Assembly (NCBI RefSeq): GCF_963676685.1
Contig: NC_092347.1
Coordinates: forward strand, 90,088,592-90,152,591
Length of the DNA: 64,000 bases
Direction: 5' to 3'
Source: Mytilus edulis
Lineage: Eukaryota > Mollusca > Bivalvia > Mytilida > Mytilidae
Each line of letters begins with the position of its first letter. Positions within the stretch are counted from its first letter, which is position 1. Of the stretch, positions 1 to 10,589 are shown one piece after another. The position numbers and the translations under genes are program-made. Below the pieces are notes generated by a model. The model made no database searches. It had not been told where the DNA came from and saw only the letters and a list, made by a program, of their open reading frames with translations.

Positions 1-131
1 TGCTGAACGATAACTAACAGACAGTTTCTTTGTTTTTACGTGATGAGATCAATGAAAAATAGTTGACGCCATCATCTTCTATACTACATATATAATGTAG
101 CATTCTACTGTTTTCATTGGATATTACGACC

Positions 132-272
132 ATGCACGTGCTTCAAAGGTTATTTTACGTATCTGTAGTGTTGTTTCTATTTATTTGTATATTGGTGGTC
201 AATCATATAAAAAAAAATCATGCTAAATTTAGATTTATGATGTCACACATAACGACCATAGCGGAAGCTTAA
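132..272 (+). CDS. Possible signal-anchor exon/small ORF upstream of the lectin exons
   Basis: A 46-residue reading frame starts with ATG at 132 and ends with TAA at 270-272. Residues 8-24 form one strong hydrophobic stretch (core VSVVLFLFICILVV) followed by basic residues (HIKKNHAK), as in a type II signal anchor. It lies about 430 bases upstream of the first lectin exon, in the same direction. I see no convincing phase-1 splice donor that would join it to the next exon, so it could be a chance ORF. Its position and composition are the only support. Confidence 0.25.
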   Translation: MHVLQRLFYVSVVLFLFICILVVNHIKKNHAKFRFMMSHITTIAEA

Positions 273-697
273 GTACCACCTTGGCTAAAATAAATTCGAC
301 TCGTTTGATTTTCATAAAATTTTGACAAAATATTTACTTTGACCCTTTGACAAAAATATTAAACTTTCAAAAACATTGAACCACACACTTTCTCGGAAAA
401 AAATCATTGGATACATAGCAATTTGACAAACACTAGTTTTGATCGTCGAGAAGCTTAATATTTCCTTATGAATACAATGTCAATAAAACGTTTAGCTGAT
501 TTTACAGATTTATTTCCCTGTATCGGAGTTACAATGTACCACCTTAAAAAGCAGACGATAAGAATACAAGAAAGCTTATGCAACAAGCTATGAAGTTGTT
601 AAAAAACATATTGGTATTTTCCGAAACATGTTAAAGATAACAATCATTGAATTCATACAACTCTTCCCATGAAAGTATTTTATTTTAAATGTTCCAG
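273..697. other. Non-coding stretch upstream of the PAN exon
   Basis: AT-rich sequence with no coding signal that I can see. It ends with the splice acceptor (gttccag, 691-697) of the PAN-like exon. Confidence 0.4.
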
Positions 698-964
698 CTA
701 ATGGTCGAGAGTGGTTGTATTATGTGGTACAATGGGACCATTTACTAAGTCTTGAGCCAAATTCACCTCAACAGTTCATGTTCGGAACCACTAAAGGCGA
801 TACAAACAGTTGTTTTGAATTCTGCTATTTTACTGAACAATGCAATATGATTATCGAATCTGAATGCTGTTGTTATGCCAGTGACTTTCCAACAATCGAC
901 ACTTATTATTTCACAATGAGCAGCAGCAACCAAAATAAAGTATGGTTAAAACGTCCAGTCCACG
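698..964 (+). CDS. PAN/apple-like domain exon of a C-type lectin gene
   Basis: An 89-residue internal exon, phase 1 at both ends: acceptor gttccag at 691-697, donor CACG/gtatgt at 964/965. The translation starts ANGREWLYYVVQW and holds a cysteine cluster, CFEFCYFTEQC followed by ECCCYASDF. The spacing recalls the C-x3-C-x5-C core of PAN/apple modules, which bind proteins or carbohydrates outside the cell. The open frame runs on to a stop at 1015, but the donor at 965 keeps phase 1, which matches the acceptor phase of the lectin exon at 2160. The joined product would therefore be PAN-like domain then C-type lectin domain. The PAN assignment rests on cysteine spacing alone and could be another small cysteine domain. 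Confidence 0.55.
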
Positions 965-2159
965 GTATGTCATATAACAATAATACATACACAAATGTGT
1001 TCATGCAATATTCATAGGGTTAAAAAGTAAAATGGTTATTTCGGGGGAAGCTATAAAAATCAGAATTGCAATGCTGTAATGGGGATAAATGCATGGAGAG
1101 AATACATTTTCTGTATGAATCTTTGTCATATATATTTAGGCAAGTTCTTAGTATATACAATAATGTATATACATGATACATGAGGAATGGAGTACAATCA
1201 AGTATTAAAAAATAGGATGAGACAAGAAAAGAAAAACAACAGAATTAACAATGCAAGTCATTGGTCGGCTCGGTAGAAATATGGCAATCAACTGTACAAA
1301 GTGTTATTTTGTTTGTGAAACTATGCCGTTGTTGTCGGTTGGATTGGTGGGGGTATAAACGTATCACGTGTCTGCGATACGTATTGTCAGGGCTGGGTTT
1401 TTGTAAGTTGGGTAGCAGTGAAGCATTTATTTGAACTTAAAATTCGGATATTTTGGTGCAGCTTCTGTGCTACAATAATTTTCAAAATGCACATCCGGAG
1501 CAATAATATTGGTGCCGATGATGATATAATTATCCCGAGAACAGCTATAGCTCATCAGTGAAGACCGTATGGTAACATGCATTTGTTAACATCATTGCCC
1601 TTTCGTTTTCGTTGGATACTTGTCTAGTTGGTTATCATACAGAATCTTTTTATTTTTATGCACGGTCTCTATTGATAGAAAACAATTTTAAGTGTGAGAC
1701 TTGGTACATTAGACTAAAAAAGAAAGGATTTTGTATAATAAGACAATGATGACAAGATTCTAGGAACAACGAAGTTTATAAAACCCTAAACAGATGTCAG
1801 TCGTGGTCATAACTCTACTACAGTTCTCGCGCAAATCACATTCAATATGATCAACCTCATTTCTACATTTGAATAAATTGTTATCTGTAATTCATCATTT
1901 GCCTGATTTCAATTGATGGATAAGCAGTTCTAGTTGCACTCCGATAATAGCAGACTTGTCCTTGTTCTGTTATGGAACACATGTTAATATTCAAAATTGA
2001 TTCAATTATCTATACTTAAGTACTTAATGTTATCGAATCATGATTTTGATTGATTTTCAAAAGTCTTCATATTATTATCTACCACACCTTTAAATTATAA
2101 AGTCAAATAAAAAAAAAAATAATTGCCCAATAAGAAAGAAATACATGATCTTGTTTCAG
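965..2159 (+). other. Intron between PAN-like and lectin exons
   Basis: About 1.2 kb of AT-rich sequence between a gtatgt donor and a ttgtttcag acceptor. It contains a short inverted pair around 1358-1381 (ACGTATC ... GATACGT). No coding signal seen. Confidence 0.5.
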
Positions 2160-2333
2160 TTTGTGATGTGCCAGGGTTTATTTATTACAACGAGGTATGT
2201 TTTAAAATATTTGAAGAAAACACTAAAACATGGGGTGATGCCAAGCAGGAATGTGAGCTCTTGGGAGGAAGATTAATTGTCTTGAATTCAGAATACAAGC
2301 ATAACACTACTGTGGAAGCATTACACAATTTTT
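2160..2333 (+). CDS. C-type lectin domain, N-terminal half (exon)
   Basis: Internal exon of 174 bases, phase 1 to phase 1 (acceptor ttgtttcag at 2151-2159, donor ttt/gtaagt at 2334). It encodes VCDVPGFIYYNEVCFKIF, then WGDAKQECELLGGRLIVLNS, the standard first half of a C-type lectin-like fold: first disulfide, then W..A...C...GG.L at residues about 33-48 of the exon. C-type lectins of bivalves are secreted or membrane pattern-recognition proteins. The exon joins the one at 3358 in frame. The reading frame visible before 2160 (back to 2123) is intronic. Confidence 0.8.
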
Positions 2334-3357
2334 GTAAGTATAGAACTAGATAATAAAAAATAATAAAGACTTTATCAAAAAACTGTTGTAGGCCGTGCGA
2401 TTACAACATTTGCAGTTTACTGATAATTATGACATGTACACTAATCCCTATATAAAGGAATAAACAGTTACAAAGTTCCTCTCATTTGTTGGAACTCGTG
2501 ATACTTTACGTCATATGACAAAACTAGCAGTAGCATCTGGACGACATTTATACATGTTTTCCCTCAATTGATTTAGGACTTTCGAACAGCGGAATACTAC
2601 TATTGGCTTTATATACCTTTAACTTATGTCTGTTTGTATCGTTTACACAACGATGTCGATATAATGCAATTGTATGCGACTGTCGCACAAGTGAGAGGTT
2701 AAGCTAGCTATAATTTCATGTTTAATCCACCAATTCTACATAAGAAAATGCATGTACCAAATCAGGAATATGACAGTTGTTTGAGCTGTTGATTTTCTCA
2801 TTTGAGTATGGACTTACCGTTTTGAATTTTCCTCTGAGTTTATTATTTTTGTGATTGTGCTATTACTCTCAACTACTTACCGGTTAAAAATTCTTAGTCC
2901 AAATTTACATTATATTAATTCAAGAGTACAACCTTACGACGATACAGTAACTGATGTTCTGATGTTGATATTATAGCAACCTTAAACTATGTAATATATG
3001 TTCCATGAAATAATCATATCTTATAGTTACAATTAAAGATTTTGAAAACATAAAGTATATCGAAAGATAGAATTGTAAGAACGATGGATTAGATCTCAAA
3101 TTATTAAATCCACCTAATTTTCTATCACATTTGGTAACTGGCAATGTGTTTGTACAACTGCATGCGTTTTAGTATTTTAGAAAATATTGTGAGGACATTA
3201 TATTTTCCAAAATATTTTAATTAATGAACAACTTGCATACACATTGGGTTAATGTTTAATATATTTTGTTAAAACAAAGACTAATGTCGACTTCTATATG
3301 TGTCTTCGATTTTTTTCTTTTATCGAAGTAAACATCCGTCTTTTTTATACATTAAAG
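2334..3357 (+). other. Intron within the lectin domain, holding a mussel repeat
   Basis: A 1,024-base intron splitting the lectin domain. Its middle (about 2645-2880) is a copy of the interspersed repeat whose core reads gagaggttaagctagctata, also seen at 6815, 52905 and 61610 and, reversed, at 10150, 15085, 25905 and 35565. The rest shows nothing recognisable. Confidence 0.6.
2645..2880 (+). repeat. Interspersed repeat family R1 (about 230 bp)
   Basis: Shares the ordered blocks atgcgactgtc, caagtgagaggtt, agctagctata, tccacc, acataagaaaatgc, tgtaccaa.tcag.aatatgacag with copies elsewhere in the window on both strands. It has no coding potential and is probably a SINE- or MITE-like element. 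Confidence 0.65.
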
Positions 3358-3620
3358 CTCCCAATCCGTACACTGGCCAATATTTTGTCGGCGCTACAGA
3401 TATAGGAAGTGAGGATACTTGGCGTTGGGTAGATGAACAAAGCATTGGATCAGCAACATACATGAAGTTCCATGGGAATAATCCTAACAATTATGATTTT
3501 CACTACCCTGGGGAAGATGCTAATTGTGGCGTGCTTAAAATGAGACATGATGGGATGGTAGATGATTACTGCCTCCAGGAGAAAGGGTTTATATGTGAAT
3601 ACGTTAAAGGATTACCGTGA
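3358..3620 (+). CDS. C-type lectin domain, C-terminal half and stop (last exon)
   Basis: Last exon, acceptor tacattaaag at 3348-3357, phase 1; TGA at 3618-3620. After SPNPYTGQYFVGATD it carries WRWVDEQ, then NNPNNYDFHYPGEDANCGVL and ends DDYCLQEKGFICEYVKGLP. These are the WxW block and the last three cysteines of a C-type lectin domain. The long-loop sugar motif (EPN or QPD in classical members) reads NPN here and the usual WND before the penultimate cysteine reads VDD, so classical Ca2+-dependent mannose or galactose binding is doubtful. Two AATAAA-type polyadenylation signals follow within about 110 bases (first at 3703-3708). The protein is complete at its C-terminus; the N-terminus is uncertain. 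Confidence 0.8.
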
Positions 3621-3702
3621 TAAATTAGGTTGTCTGTGATTCCTTTAACTGACAACCTCTAACACATATTTGATTAACTACAACTATAACAGTACTTCTG
3701 TG

Positions 3703-3708
3703 AATAAA
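3703..3708 (+). terminator. AATAAA polyadenylation signal of the lectin gene
   Basis: AATAAA lies 83 bases after the stop codon, with a second copy about 15 bases further on. Correct strand and distance for the lectin mRNA 3' end. Confidence 0.6.
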
Positions 3709-4769
3709 TTATTTTCCAAATAAAAAAAGTATCCACATTAAGTACTATGTGTGTGAAAACAACCATTTGTTAAATAACAACATAACATTCTATCTCCAGA
3801 TAATTTAAAAAACTGGTCAAACTTATTCGCGGGATAACATTTTTGGGGGATTTCGCAGATAAAGGTGAAACACAAATATAAATATTCAACATATTGTCTG
3901 TAGAATTGCCTGCAACTATTGGCGAAACCTCGAAATTAAATATCCTCAAATGTAAAGTTTACCTCAATCCACGAAAATTGGAATAAATTTATCCACAGCA
4001 TTTGAATTTGCTGGTTTTTTTTACAACCAATATAACTCTATTCTGTCCTCAGATTTGCCCATTTATATTTGAAATCCATAAATAACAATCGATAAAATAA
4101 CACCCTGTCTATTCAATAATAATCGATGAGACTATCGGGTTTCTACGCATTGATATCGTAATATGTATGCTGGGAGATAATATTTTAATTTATCTTACCT
4201 CCTATACATTTCTATGAATATGATTAGTTAAAAGCAACCGCGTGGAGAACGTGTATATTCCATATTTGGTGTTGAGGAAAAAACTTAAGGTTTTTAAAGA
4301 CACAAATAACAACCGTAACAACTCGTTAGCTTAAAATTTATTTTTAAGAATTTATTTTAATCGTTCATCATCAATTTCGTCTTCTGTCGAAACCTTTTTG
4401 ACTTTTCATCAACACCATAATGTTATGATAAAAGGATGTAACACTACTACTAACTGTGTATTGAAATAAGCCCCGGGCTACTAGCTTTATATGAAATGTA
4501 CACGGCATCCATGCTGTTGTTTTAACCAAATCATATTTATAGAAATGAATTTGAGGTAGGATTAGTTTAACAAAAAAACAAAGATTAATTTCTTCATTTG
4601 ATTGCACAGTAAAAACAAATATTGACACAATGCTTCAAATTTATTCAATTATATTATGACATGAATGGATGTTAGCAAGACATTCTCATTTCCACACTGC
4701 CTAGTATCCTGAAACGATAAAACATATACAAACATATATCATCACGTTTTATATTTATATATATATAAA
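3709..4769. other. Intergenic, no gene seen
   Basis: AT-rich. An 85-codon minus-strand frame at 4371-4628 has no domain, no splice context and no repeat relatives in the window, and I do not regard it as a gene. Confidence 0.4.
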
Positions 4770-5010
4770 ACTAAGATTTGGTGTGATTGCCAATGAGGCA
4801 GCTCTTCACAAGAGACTAAATGACACATCAATCCACAACTATAGGACATCGTTACCCATCAAACATGTCCCTTTGGTGATGTTACAATAATTTCGTTTAA
4901 AAGGTCAATTTAAAGAAAAATGCACAGACGGCGAATCTAAAACAAAAGAGTAAAACGGTCTGATGTATGCAACCACAACACATAGTTGTAAACAGCAGTA
5001 AACAATTACG
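4770..5010 (+). repeat. Interspersed repeat family R2 (diverged copy)
   Basis: Begins ttggtgtgattgccaatgag and continues gcagctcttcacaagag and aaatgacac, the head of a repeat present at 16685 (+) and 10590, 38385, 47500 and 61140 (-). The 3' part has diverged. No coding potential. Confidence 0.6.
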
Positions 5011-6110
5011 AATACTGGAACATGGAATGCCTCGATAATAGAAATCATAAAACTAATAAAACTCTATTTTTGTTATATGTGCCCATTTTCAATCCTTATT
5101 TAGGACCTGTATGCACAGACTTCGTATTAGTTGAGATACTACGACAATTACCCCAGACAGAGTTATCTCGACATAGTTTGAGATGTTCCGCTCAATTAAA
5201 GTAACTAAATCAAAAGCAATCATACAACGTAACGAAATACAGACTAAACAAATCAAAAGCTAAAGCTAAAAAAGAAAACCATTAGTACACACACTACAGA
5301 GAAAACTAAAATTGTCATGAACAAACAGTGACCTCAAGTGCTACGAAAGATTCAGCAGTTTCTGCTGCACTGATTACACCCGCCGATGTAAATTTTTCTT
5401 TAACACATTGATAACACTGAAGTTGCAATCAAATTTTGATAATTAAAGTATTATCTGAAAACCAAAATGAAATACGAGCTGACATGTCAAACATATTAAA
5501 TTGCCCCGCTATTATTTTTTTTTATTTGCTTATAAATATATATGTTTTGTGTACAAATGCGTGTTATCAAATTTTTCATTAATGGGGTTGAATATGCAGA
5601 TTTACAGTCAAGTTGCATACGTCCTGTTTTGTTTTTATTTTTAACCATTATATATTTACAAACGCAATGCATACAAGTAGACATGCAGTTGCATTTGAAC
5701 AGGGACATTTGGTGTAAAACCAGATACATGTATGTTCAATCCACCGGAGTAACTTATTATCTAATGATACATTTTTTTTTACAAGTTTGTCTTGCGGTAT
5801 AACTGTTTGAAGTATTTTGTGCTTTTGTGCTTTATCCGTCTTGAAATATACGATCGATTTTTACCTTTTAATTTTAAACTATCGAATATTTCTGTTAGCA
5901 ATTAACTGTTTAAACTGAATTTAGTTTTCACTACTGTTCTGTTCTATTCAATGTCTATTTAAGTAGGTTTTTTTTGTAGTTTTGCATTGAAGTTGTTGTT
6001 ATTAAAGGATGTAGATATTTATATATGCTTCAAATAATGTTGAGTTTAATTGTCTCATGAGCAGTATTTCTCATTTATAATTGCATCATTACATGTATTA
6101 GTTTTACGTT
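5011..6110. other. Intergenic or 3' flank of the minus-strand Gly/Trp-rich gene
   Basis: No convincing exon. Overlapping open frames on both strands at 5496-5802 are AT-rich with no domain. If the Gly/Trp-rich gene has another 3' exon it should be here, but I could not identify it. Confidence 0.35.
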
Positions 6111-6115
6111 TTTAC

Positions 6116-6265
6116 CTATTCTGCCACCACCCCAGTGTCCTCCGCCACCGCCCCAACGTCCGCCACCCCAACGTCCACCACCTCCACCCCAGCGTCCACC
6201 ACCACCACCACCCCAACCTCCTCCTCCTCCTCCCCATCCTCCATCGTCATGATCACCACCTCCTC
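6116..6265 (-). CDS. Gly/Trp-rich secreted protein, main repeat exon
   Basis: A 150-base exon on the minus strand, phase 1 at both ends: acceptor tttttacag (RC of 6266-6274), possible donor AATAG/gtaaaa at 6116/6115. It encodes a short acidic patch GGGDHDDGG, then runs of Gly broken by Trp, RW and HW (GGW, GGGGGGRW, GGGGHWGGGRI). The phase matches the signal-peptide exon at 7170-7230, giving a secreted protein that is almost all Gly with regular Trp and Arg. Without use of the donor the frame continues to a stop at 6075-6077 (tail GKNVKLIHVMMQL), so this may be the last coding exon. Gly-rich proteins of this style are structural in mollusc shell or byssus; the exact role is unknown. Confidence 0.6.
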   Translation of the reverse strand, partial: EEVVIMTMEDGEEEEEVGVVVVVDAGVEVVDVGVADVGAVAEDTGVVAE

Positions 6266-6554
6266 CTGTAAAAAAAAAAAATGATCCTTTGTATAGCCAG
6301 CAGTGATATGTTGGTTGTTTCTTACCGTCGCTTATGCATGACTTCAAGTATGTATAAAGCAAGATAATTGTGGATTTAGCACGGTACTTGGTATTTTATA
6401 TCCTCCGAAAGCTATCAAAAAAGAAGAGAGGATGTAGATACCAAGAGAACAGTTAATACTTTTAAAAGAAAATTATATGTAAACTTACCACTCCAGTATA
6501 TTGCCTTATGGTAGAAAAGGTAATTGTAAACTAACCACAACACTATGTCGCATC

Positions 6555-6770
6555 GTGTAAAATAAAGGCGACAGTAGTATACCGCTGTTCAAAACTCATA
6601 AATCCATGGACAAAAAACAAAATCGGGGTAACAAACTAAAACTGAGGGAATCGCATTAAATATAAGAGAAGAACAACGACACAACATTAAAATGTAACAC
6701 ACACAGAAACAGACTAAGCACCAGACAAAATCCTATGAGAATAATAAATATAACATCAAAACCAAATACA
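6555..6770 (+). repeat. Interspersed repeat family R4
   Basis: Block order gtagtataccgctgttcaaa, ctcataaatcc, acaaactaaaactgaggga, gaagaacaacgacacaac, acacacagaaac. It recurs at 45805-46150 and, truncated, at 7380-7470. It lies inside the intron of the minus-strand gene. Confidence 0.6.
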
Positions 6771-6814
6771 AGACATTTTTACCAATTATTTCTGTGTTTT
6801 ATTCAAGCATCGTT

Positions 6815-7030
6815 GTCAATATAACTGAATTTTGATGCGACTGTCATACAAGTGAGAGGTTTAGCTAGCTATAAAACCAGGTTCAATCCACCATTTTCTA
6901 CATAAGAAAATGCCTGTACCAAGTCAGAAATATGTTTGAGCTTTTTATTTTCCATTTGATCAGAGACTTTCTTTTTTTTTTTTTAATTTTCATCGGAGTT
7001 CATTATTTTTTGGGTGATTTTACTTTTTAC
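6815..7030 (+). repeat. Interspersed repeat family R1
   Basis: Good copy of the family described at 2645 (gaggtttagctagctataaa, acataagaaaatgcctgtac). Inserted in the intron of the Gly/Trp-rich gene. Confidence 0.65.
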
Positions 7031-7169
7031 CACCCTAGTATGTTGATTCATGGTAGAAAAAGTAAGTGTTAACTAACAACAACATTATGTAGCAAAATAG
7101 CAGACAAAGATATATGAACTTACCACCCTAGTATCTTGCGTCATGAAAGCAAAAGACATGTAAACTTAC

Positions 7170-7230
7170 CACCCCAGTAGTTAGCAGTTGCAACTCCAAC
7201 TAGCAATGCAAATATAAACAACTTCAACAT
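7170..7230 (-). CDS. Signal-peptide exon of the Gly/Trp-rich secreted protein
   Basis: A 61-base exon on the minus strand. The ATG at 7230 directly follows an acceptor (aatttcag), and the exon ends CTGGGGTG/gtaagt at 7170/7169 in phase 1. It encodes a 20-residue signal peptide region, MLKLFIFALLVGVATA then NYWG, with a clear hydrophobic core and an A-x-A cleavage site (ATA/N). Joining to 6265 gives ...NYWGGGGDHDDGG. The 5' UTR lies in a separate exon near 8733-8758. Confidence 0.7.
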
Positions 7231-7464
7231 CTGAAATTGACAAGAAATTGGTGGATATTGAACATTATTAAATGCAAGTATTAACATATAAAAATAAACA
7301 CAATTTTGCGAACATCGTAGTACACACATACACCTTTGTAATATCTGCAAATTTGGGAAAATATTGATCGAAGATCAGTAGAATAAATAAAGACAACAGA
7401 AGAATACCTCTGTTCAAAAGTCATCAATCGATTGATAGAAAACAAATCGGGGTTACAAACTAAA

Positions 7465-7760
7465 CCTTATAGGTACCAGACTTATAATTTATTAAACCAT
7501 ACGTGCGTTTCGTCTACATAAGACCAGTGGCGCTCGGATCAAAATAGTAAAGAAAGCCAAACAAGAACAAAGTTGAAGAGCATTGATGACCTAAAATTCC
7601 CAAAAGCTGTGCCAAACACGGTAAAGATTATATATATGCCTGGGATAAGAAAATCCTTAGTATCTAGAATAATTCGTACTTTTGCAAACTGTAAATTTAT
7701 AAAAATTATCATATAATTGATTATCATGTCAAGACTGAAGTGGTGACTAACAGAGACAAC
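7465..7760 (+). repeat. Interspersed repeat family R3 (about 290 bp)
   Basis: Carries the family blocks taccagacttataattta, cgtttcgtctacataaga, aagccaaacaagaacaaagt, gttgaagagcat, gtgccaaacacgg, cctgggataagaaaatcctt and gaagtggtgacta. Other copies: 46170 (+), 30447 (+), 16190, 26655 and 36285 (-). Non-coding. Confidence 0.65.
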
Positions 7761-8732
7761 AACCTAACAAGAAAGCTGTGACTGTTTCACAAGTATCATC
7801 GACTTTGTATTTTTTAAAGACTGTCATATAGTAGACACATGGGTAGTGTAAACGACTGCAAAATTATCTCTATACATCTTTGGTTTTGTTTTGCTGTTCT
7901 ATTGTCGTTTTGAGAATTTGAAATTTGCCCGATTATAAGTACAAAAAGGGATATTTGGTAAGATTACAATGAGGCAACTATCCAATAGAGAATAATAATA
8001 AAAAAAAAAAAACGTTGATAAACGCCATTATAGTAATATATATTATTCGATACAGTTGATGTTATGGTGGAAGCTTATACAAAAAAAAAGAGACCGTGAT
8101 AAGGCAGCTCTTTGATTCTTTAACCTTTATTGGTAAAATTTGATAAAATGTTGAACCAACTAGAATATAATCCTCATACTTACTGTATTAGAAAGTACAA
8201 ATGGATCTCGAGTTTTATTTGTTTCAGTAGATTTTAAAATTTTGTGTTACGATATATTTGAAATACAAAAACAAAAATGCCCAGTACTTATTAGGACGAG
8301 TTTTTGAAAGCAAGAATTACACTGAACGTATATATTCTGATACATTGACAGTTAGTTCATTTAGATAGTTTAAATATATTTATTTATAGTGCATTGGGAA
8401 ACAAGTTATTGCAACGTATGTTAAAGCGAGAAATTATTATTTTCCTTAATTTTAGGAGAGTGTCTTTGCCATCTTGAAAAGAGAAGATTAACACTTGGTA
8501 AATAATATGCGTCCGAAATAGTTATCAAAGGTACAATTTAGTACGCCAGACACTTCTTGATTAACCTTCATCAGGCAATGATGTTTTTGTATTTGAAACT
8601 GATTGCCAGTCTTTATCTTATTTACATTTTTGATTTTTGAACGTTTTAGTTTCCTAATGTGCAATACTGTTTTTACATCTATTAAACAAGAAATTTGAAA
8701 TTGACTTTGAATAATATATAAAGTACGCTTAC
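7761..8732 (-). other. First intron of the Gly/Trp-rich gene
   Basis: Intron between the noncoding exon and the signal-peptide exon (7231-8732 in all). It contains a fragment of repeat family R2 near 7950-7990 and of family R3 near 8515-8580. No coding signal. Confidence 0.45.
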
Positions 8733-8758
8733 CTTTTGTATTTGAATGAACCTCAATA
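8733..8758 (-). other. Putative noncoding exon 1 of the Gly/Trp-rich gene
   Basis: On the minus strand a TATA box is followed by a short segment ending CAAATACAAAAG/gtaagc (donor at 8732). There is no ATG before the donor. The architecture (TATA, short untranslated exon, intron, acceptor just before the signal-peptide ATG) is the same as in the three plus-strand Gly-rich genes. The start at 8758 is estimated from TATA spacing. Confidence 0.5.
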
Positions 8759-8782
8759 CTACAATACTACCAGTTATTTGAG

Positions 8783-8790
8783 TTTATATA
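8783..8790 (-). promoter_or_regulatory. TATA box of the Gly/Trp-rich gene
   Basis: TATATAAA on the minus strand, about 50 bases upstream of the gtaagc donor that ends exon 1. Confidence 0.5.
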
Positions 8791-8799
8791 GTATGACCA

Positions 8800-10140
8800 G
8801 TACAATCTACTTGTACGTTTGCCATGTTCTACATCTTTTTTTAGAAGGTTACAAATTGGTTATAATTGTTCAAACTGTTTGTTGTCTAAATTGTTAAGTA
8901 AAAGGTGATGTTTTAAACACAATGTATATAGGTTATTATCCAATAATTACACGATATTAATCAGTGATGACTTCAATTATTGACTTTGTTGACAAACATA
9001 TAAGGAAAAATATAAGAGTGAAACCACAAGAATAGTCGTAACTTCAAAGCTTAATAATGTCATACAAGTCCGTAGGATAAGTAACTCATTATGACATTAT
9101 TACTAGTTCAAAACCGCATGTTGTATGCATTAGTCGCGTGTTATTCCGCGTGATATTTTGCGTCGTATCAGTTGGGCATTTTCACACTTAGAGAAACAGA
9201 TTCTTCAACTTTATCCCGTTGACTTTACAAATATTCAGAGTGAAAAGTTTATCGTTATTTACCAGATGGTGCGGTAGGATCTATACTTAAAAGATATCTA
9301 CTAGATTCAACTAAGAAGTTAAAATAAACAAGGAAATCCGATCAGAAAATGTTTTAATGTTCTTTTAACTTTAAAATTATTGATGTTGTTGAAAAACCAT
9401 GAATATTTCTTCTTTGACGGCATTTCCTGCCCTTTGAAGAGTATGTGTGTTACAGTGAATTTGTATAATCAGGCATTATGTAGAGTTCCTGATTTTAAGG
9501 GATTATTTAGAATCTTTAAAATCATTAGTGATTATATACAATCCTTGAAAATTACCAATGATTCTACATAATCAATGAACATTTCAATAATTATTTTACA
9601 AATTCCCTAATATGATTTCAGGGATTATCAATAGTTCAAAGATCGTTTGTTGATAAAAATTAAATATAGAAAAAAATTTCAAACAAAGTTCAAGTGAACA
9701 GTAAGTTTAAATTGTTAAAAGGCTCCTACTACTTTAACATTAACATAGGATGGGGATGGTGGTAATTAATCTTAAATAAAAATTAACAAATCTTAAATAT
9801 CTGACGAACACATTAAAATTTGTGAATAGCAAAAGAAATTAAACTAAATATACAGAAATAAAAGTATAGCTTATCATATATACATTTCTACGATCAGCGT
9901 CTCTGACATTCATACATTATTGTTTTGATCAGGTTTTGGACTTGCTGTTAACACTATTGTAAGCAAATACCGAATTCACGTGGACGAATTGATTTAGTTA
10001 ATACGCAATTTTAAGTCCATCATGGTTTACCAAAATCATTTATGACAAAAATGGTCTTAGTGTACATCCTAAGCTATTTGTGGTAAAACACATGTTGAAG
10101 AAGGTTATGGAACATCTATTTTGTGGAGACAGATGCTTTT
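8800..10140. other. Intergenic, nothing recognised
   Basis: AT-rich. A 63-codon frame at 9380-9571 shows no domain or splice context. Short AT-rich near-repeats (tttaaaatcatt.gtgatt, ttgaaaattaccaatgatt) occur at 9510-9570. Confidence 0.4.
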
Positions 10141-10149
10141 AAGGACTCA

Positions 10150-10420
10150 AAAGTAAAATAACGAACATAAAGAAACTGGGGACAATTCTAAACGGAAAGT
10201 TTCTAGGCAAATGGCTAAATAAATTTTTTTAAACACAACAAACAAATAGATAACAACTGTCATATTCCTGACTTGGTACAGCATTTTCTTATGTAGAACA
10301 TTGTGGACTCAACCTGAGTTTATAGCTAGCTAAACATCTTGTATGTAATTTCACTTGTTTGACAGTAGCATAAAATTCAATCATATAAACAATATTTTGT
10401 GGACAAAATAAACATACATA
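10150..10420 (-). repeat. Interspersed repeat family R1, reversed
   Basis: Reverse copy: aactgtcatattcctgactt, cattttcttatgtag, tttatagctagctaaac in the order expected for the minus strand. Diverged at its upstream end. Confidence 0.6.
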
Positions 10421-10589
10421 ATAGGTGAAAATGTCACAAATAGGGGTGCGGCAGTCAACATTGTGTTTTAATCTCAATCACTACAAAAACAATGAAATAT
10501 GTCAACAAAGAACACGAAAAGGCATATAGACACTTAATATTAGCAATACAAAAGACAAGAATACATTTTACGGTCGTAATACTCCTGTT

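Larger units (their letters stand above)
6480..7160 (-). repeat. Three degenerate copies of the splice-donor module of the Gly/Trp-rich gene
   Basis: Around 6486-6515, 7027-7056 and 7115-7140 the plus strand repeats the pattern ttaccaccctagtat followed by ttg.nn.atg. Read on the minus strand this is ...ATACTRGRGTG/gtaagt, a near copy of the end of the signal-peptide exon (ACTGGGGTG/gtaagt at 7180-7165). These could be tiny alternative exons or relics of exon duplication. No consistent acceptor or phase could be fixed for them. Confidence 0.45.
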
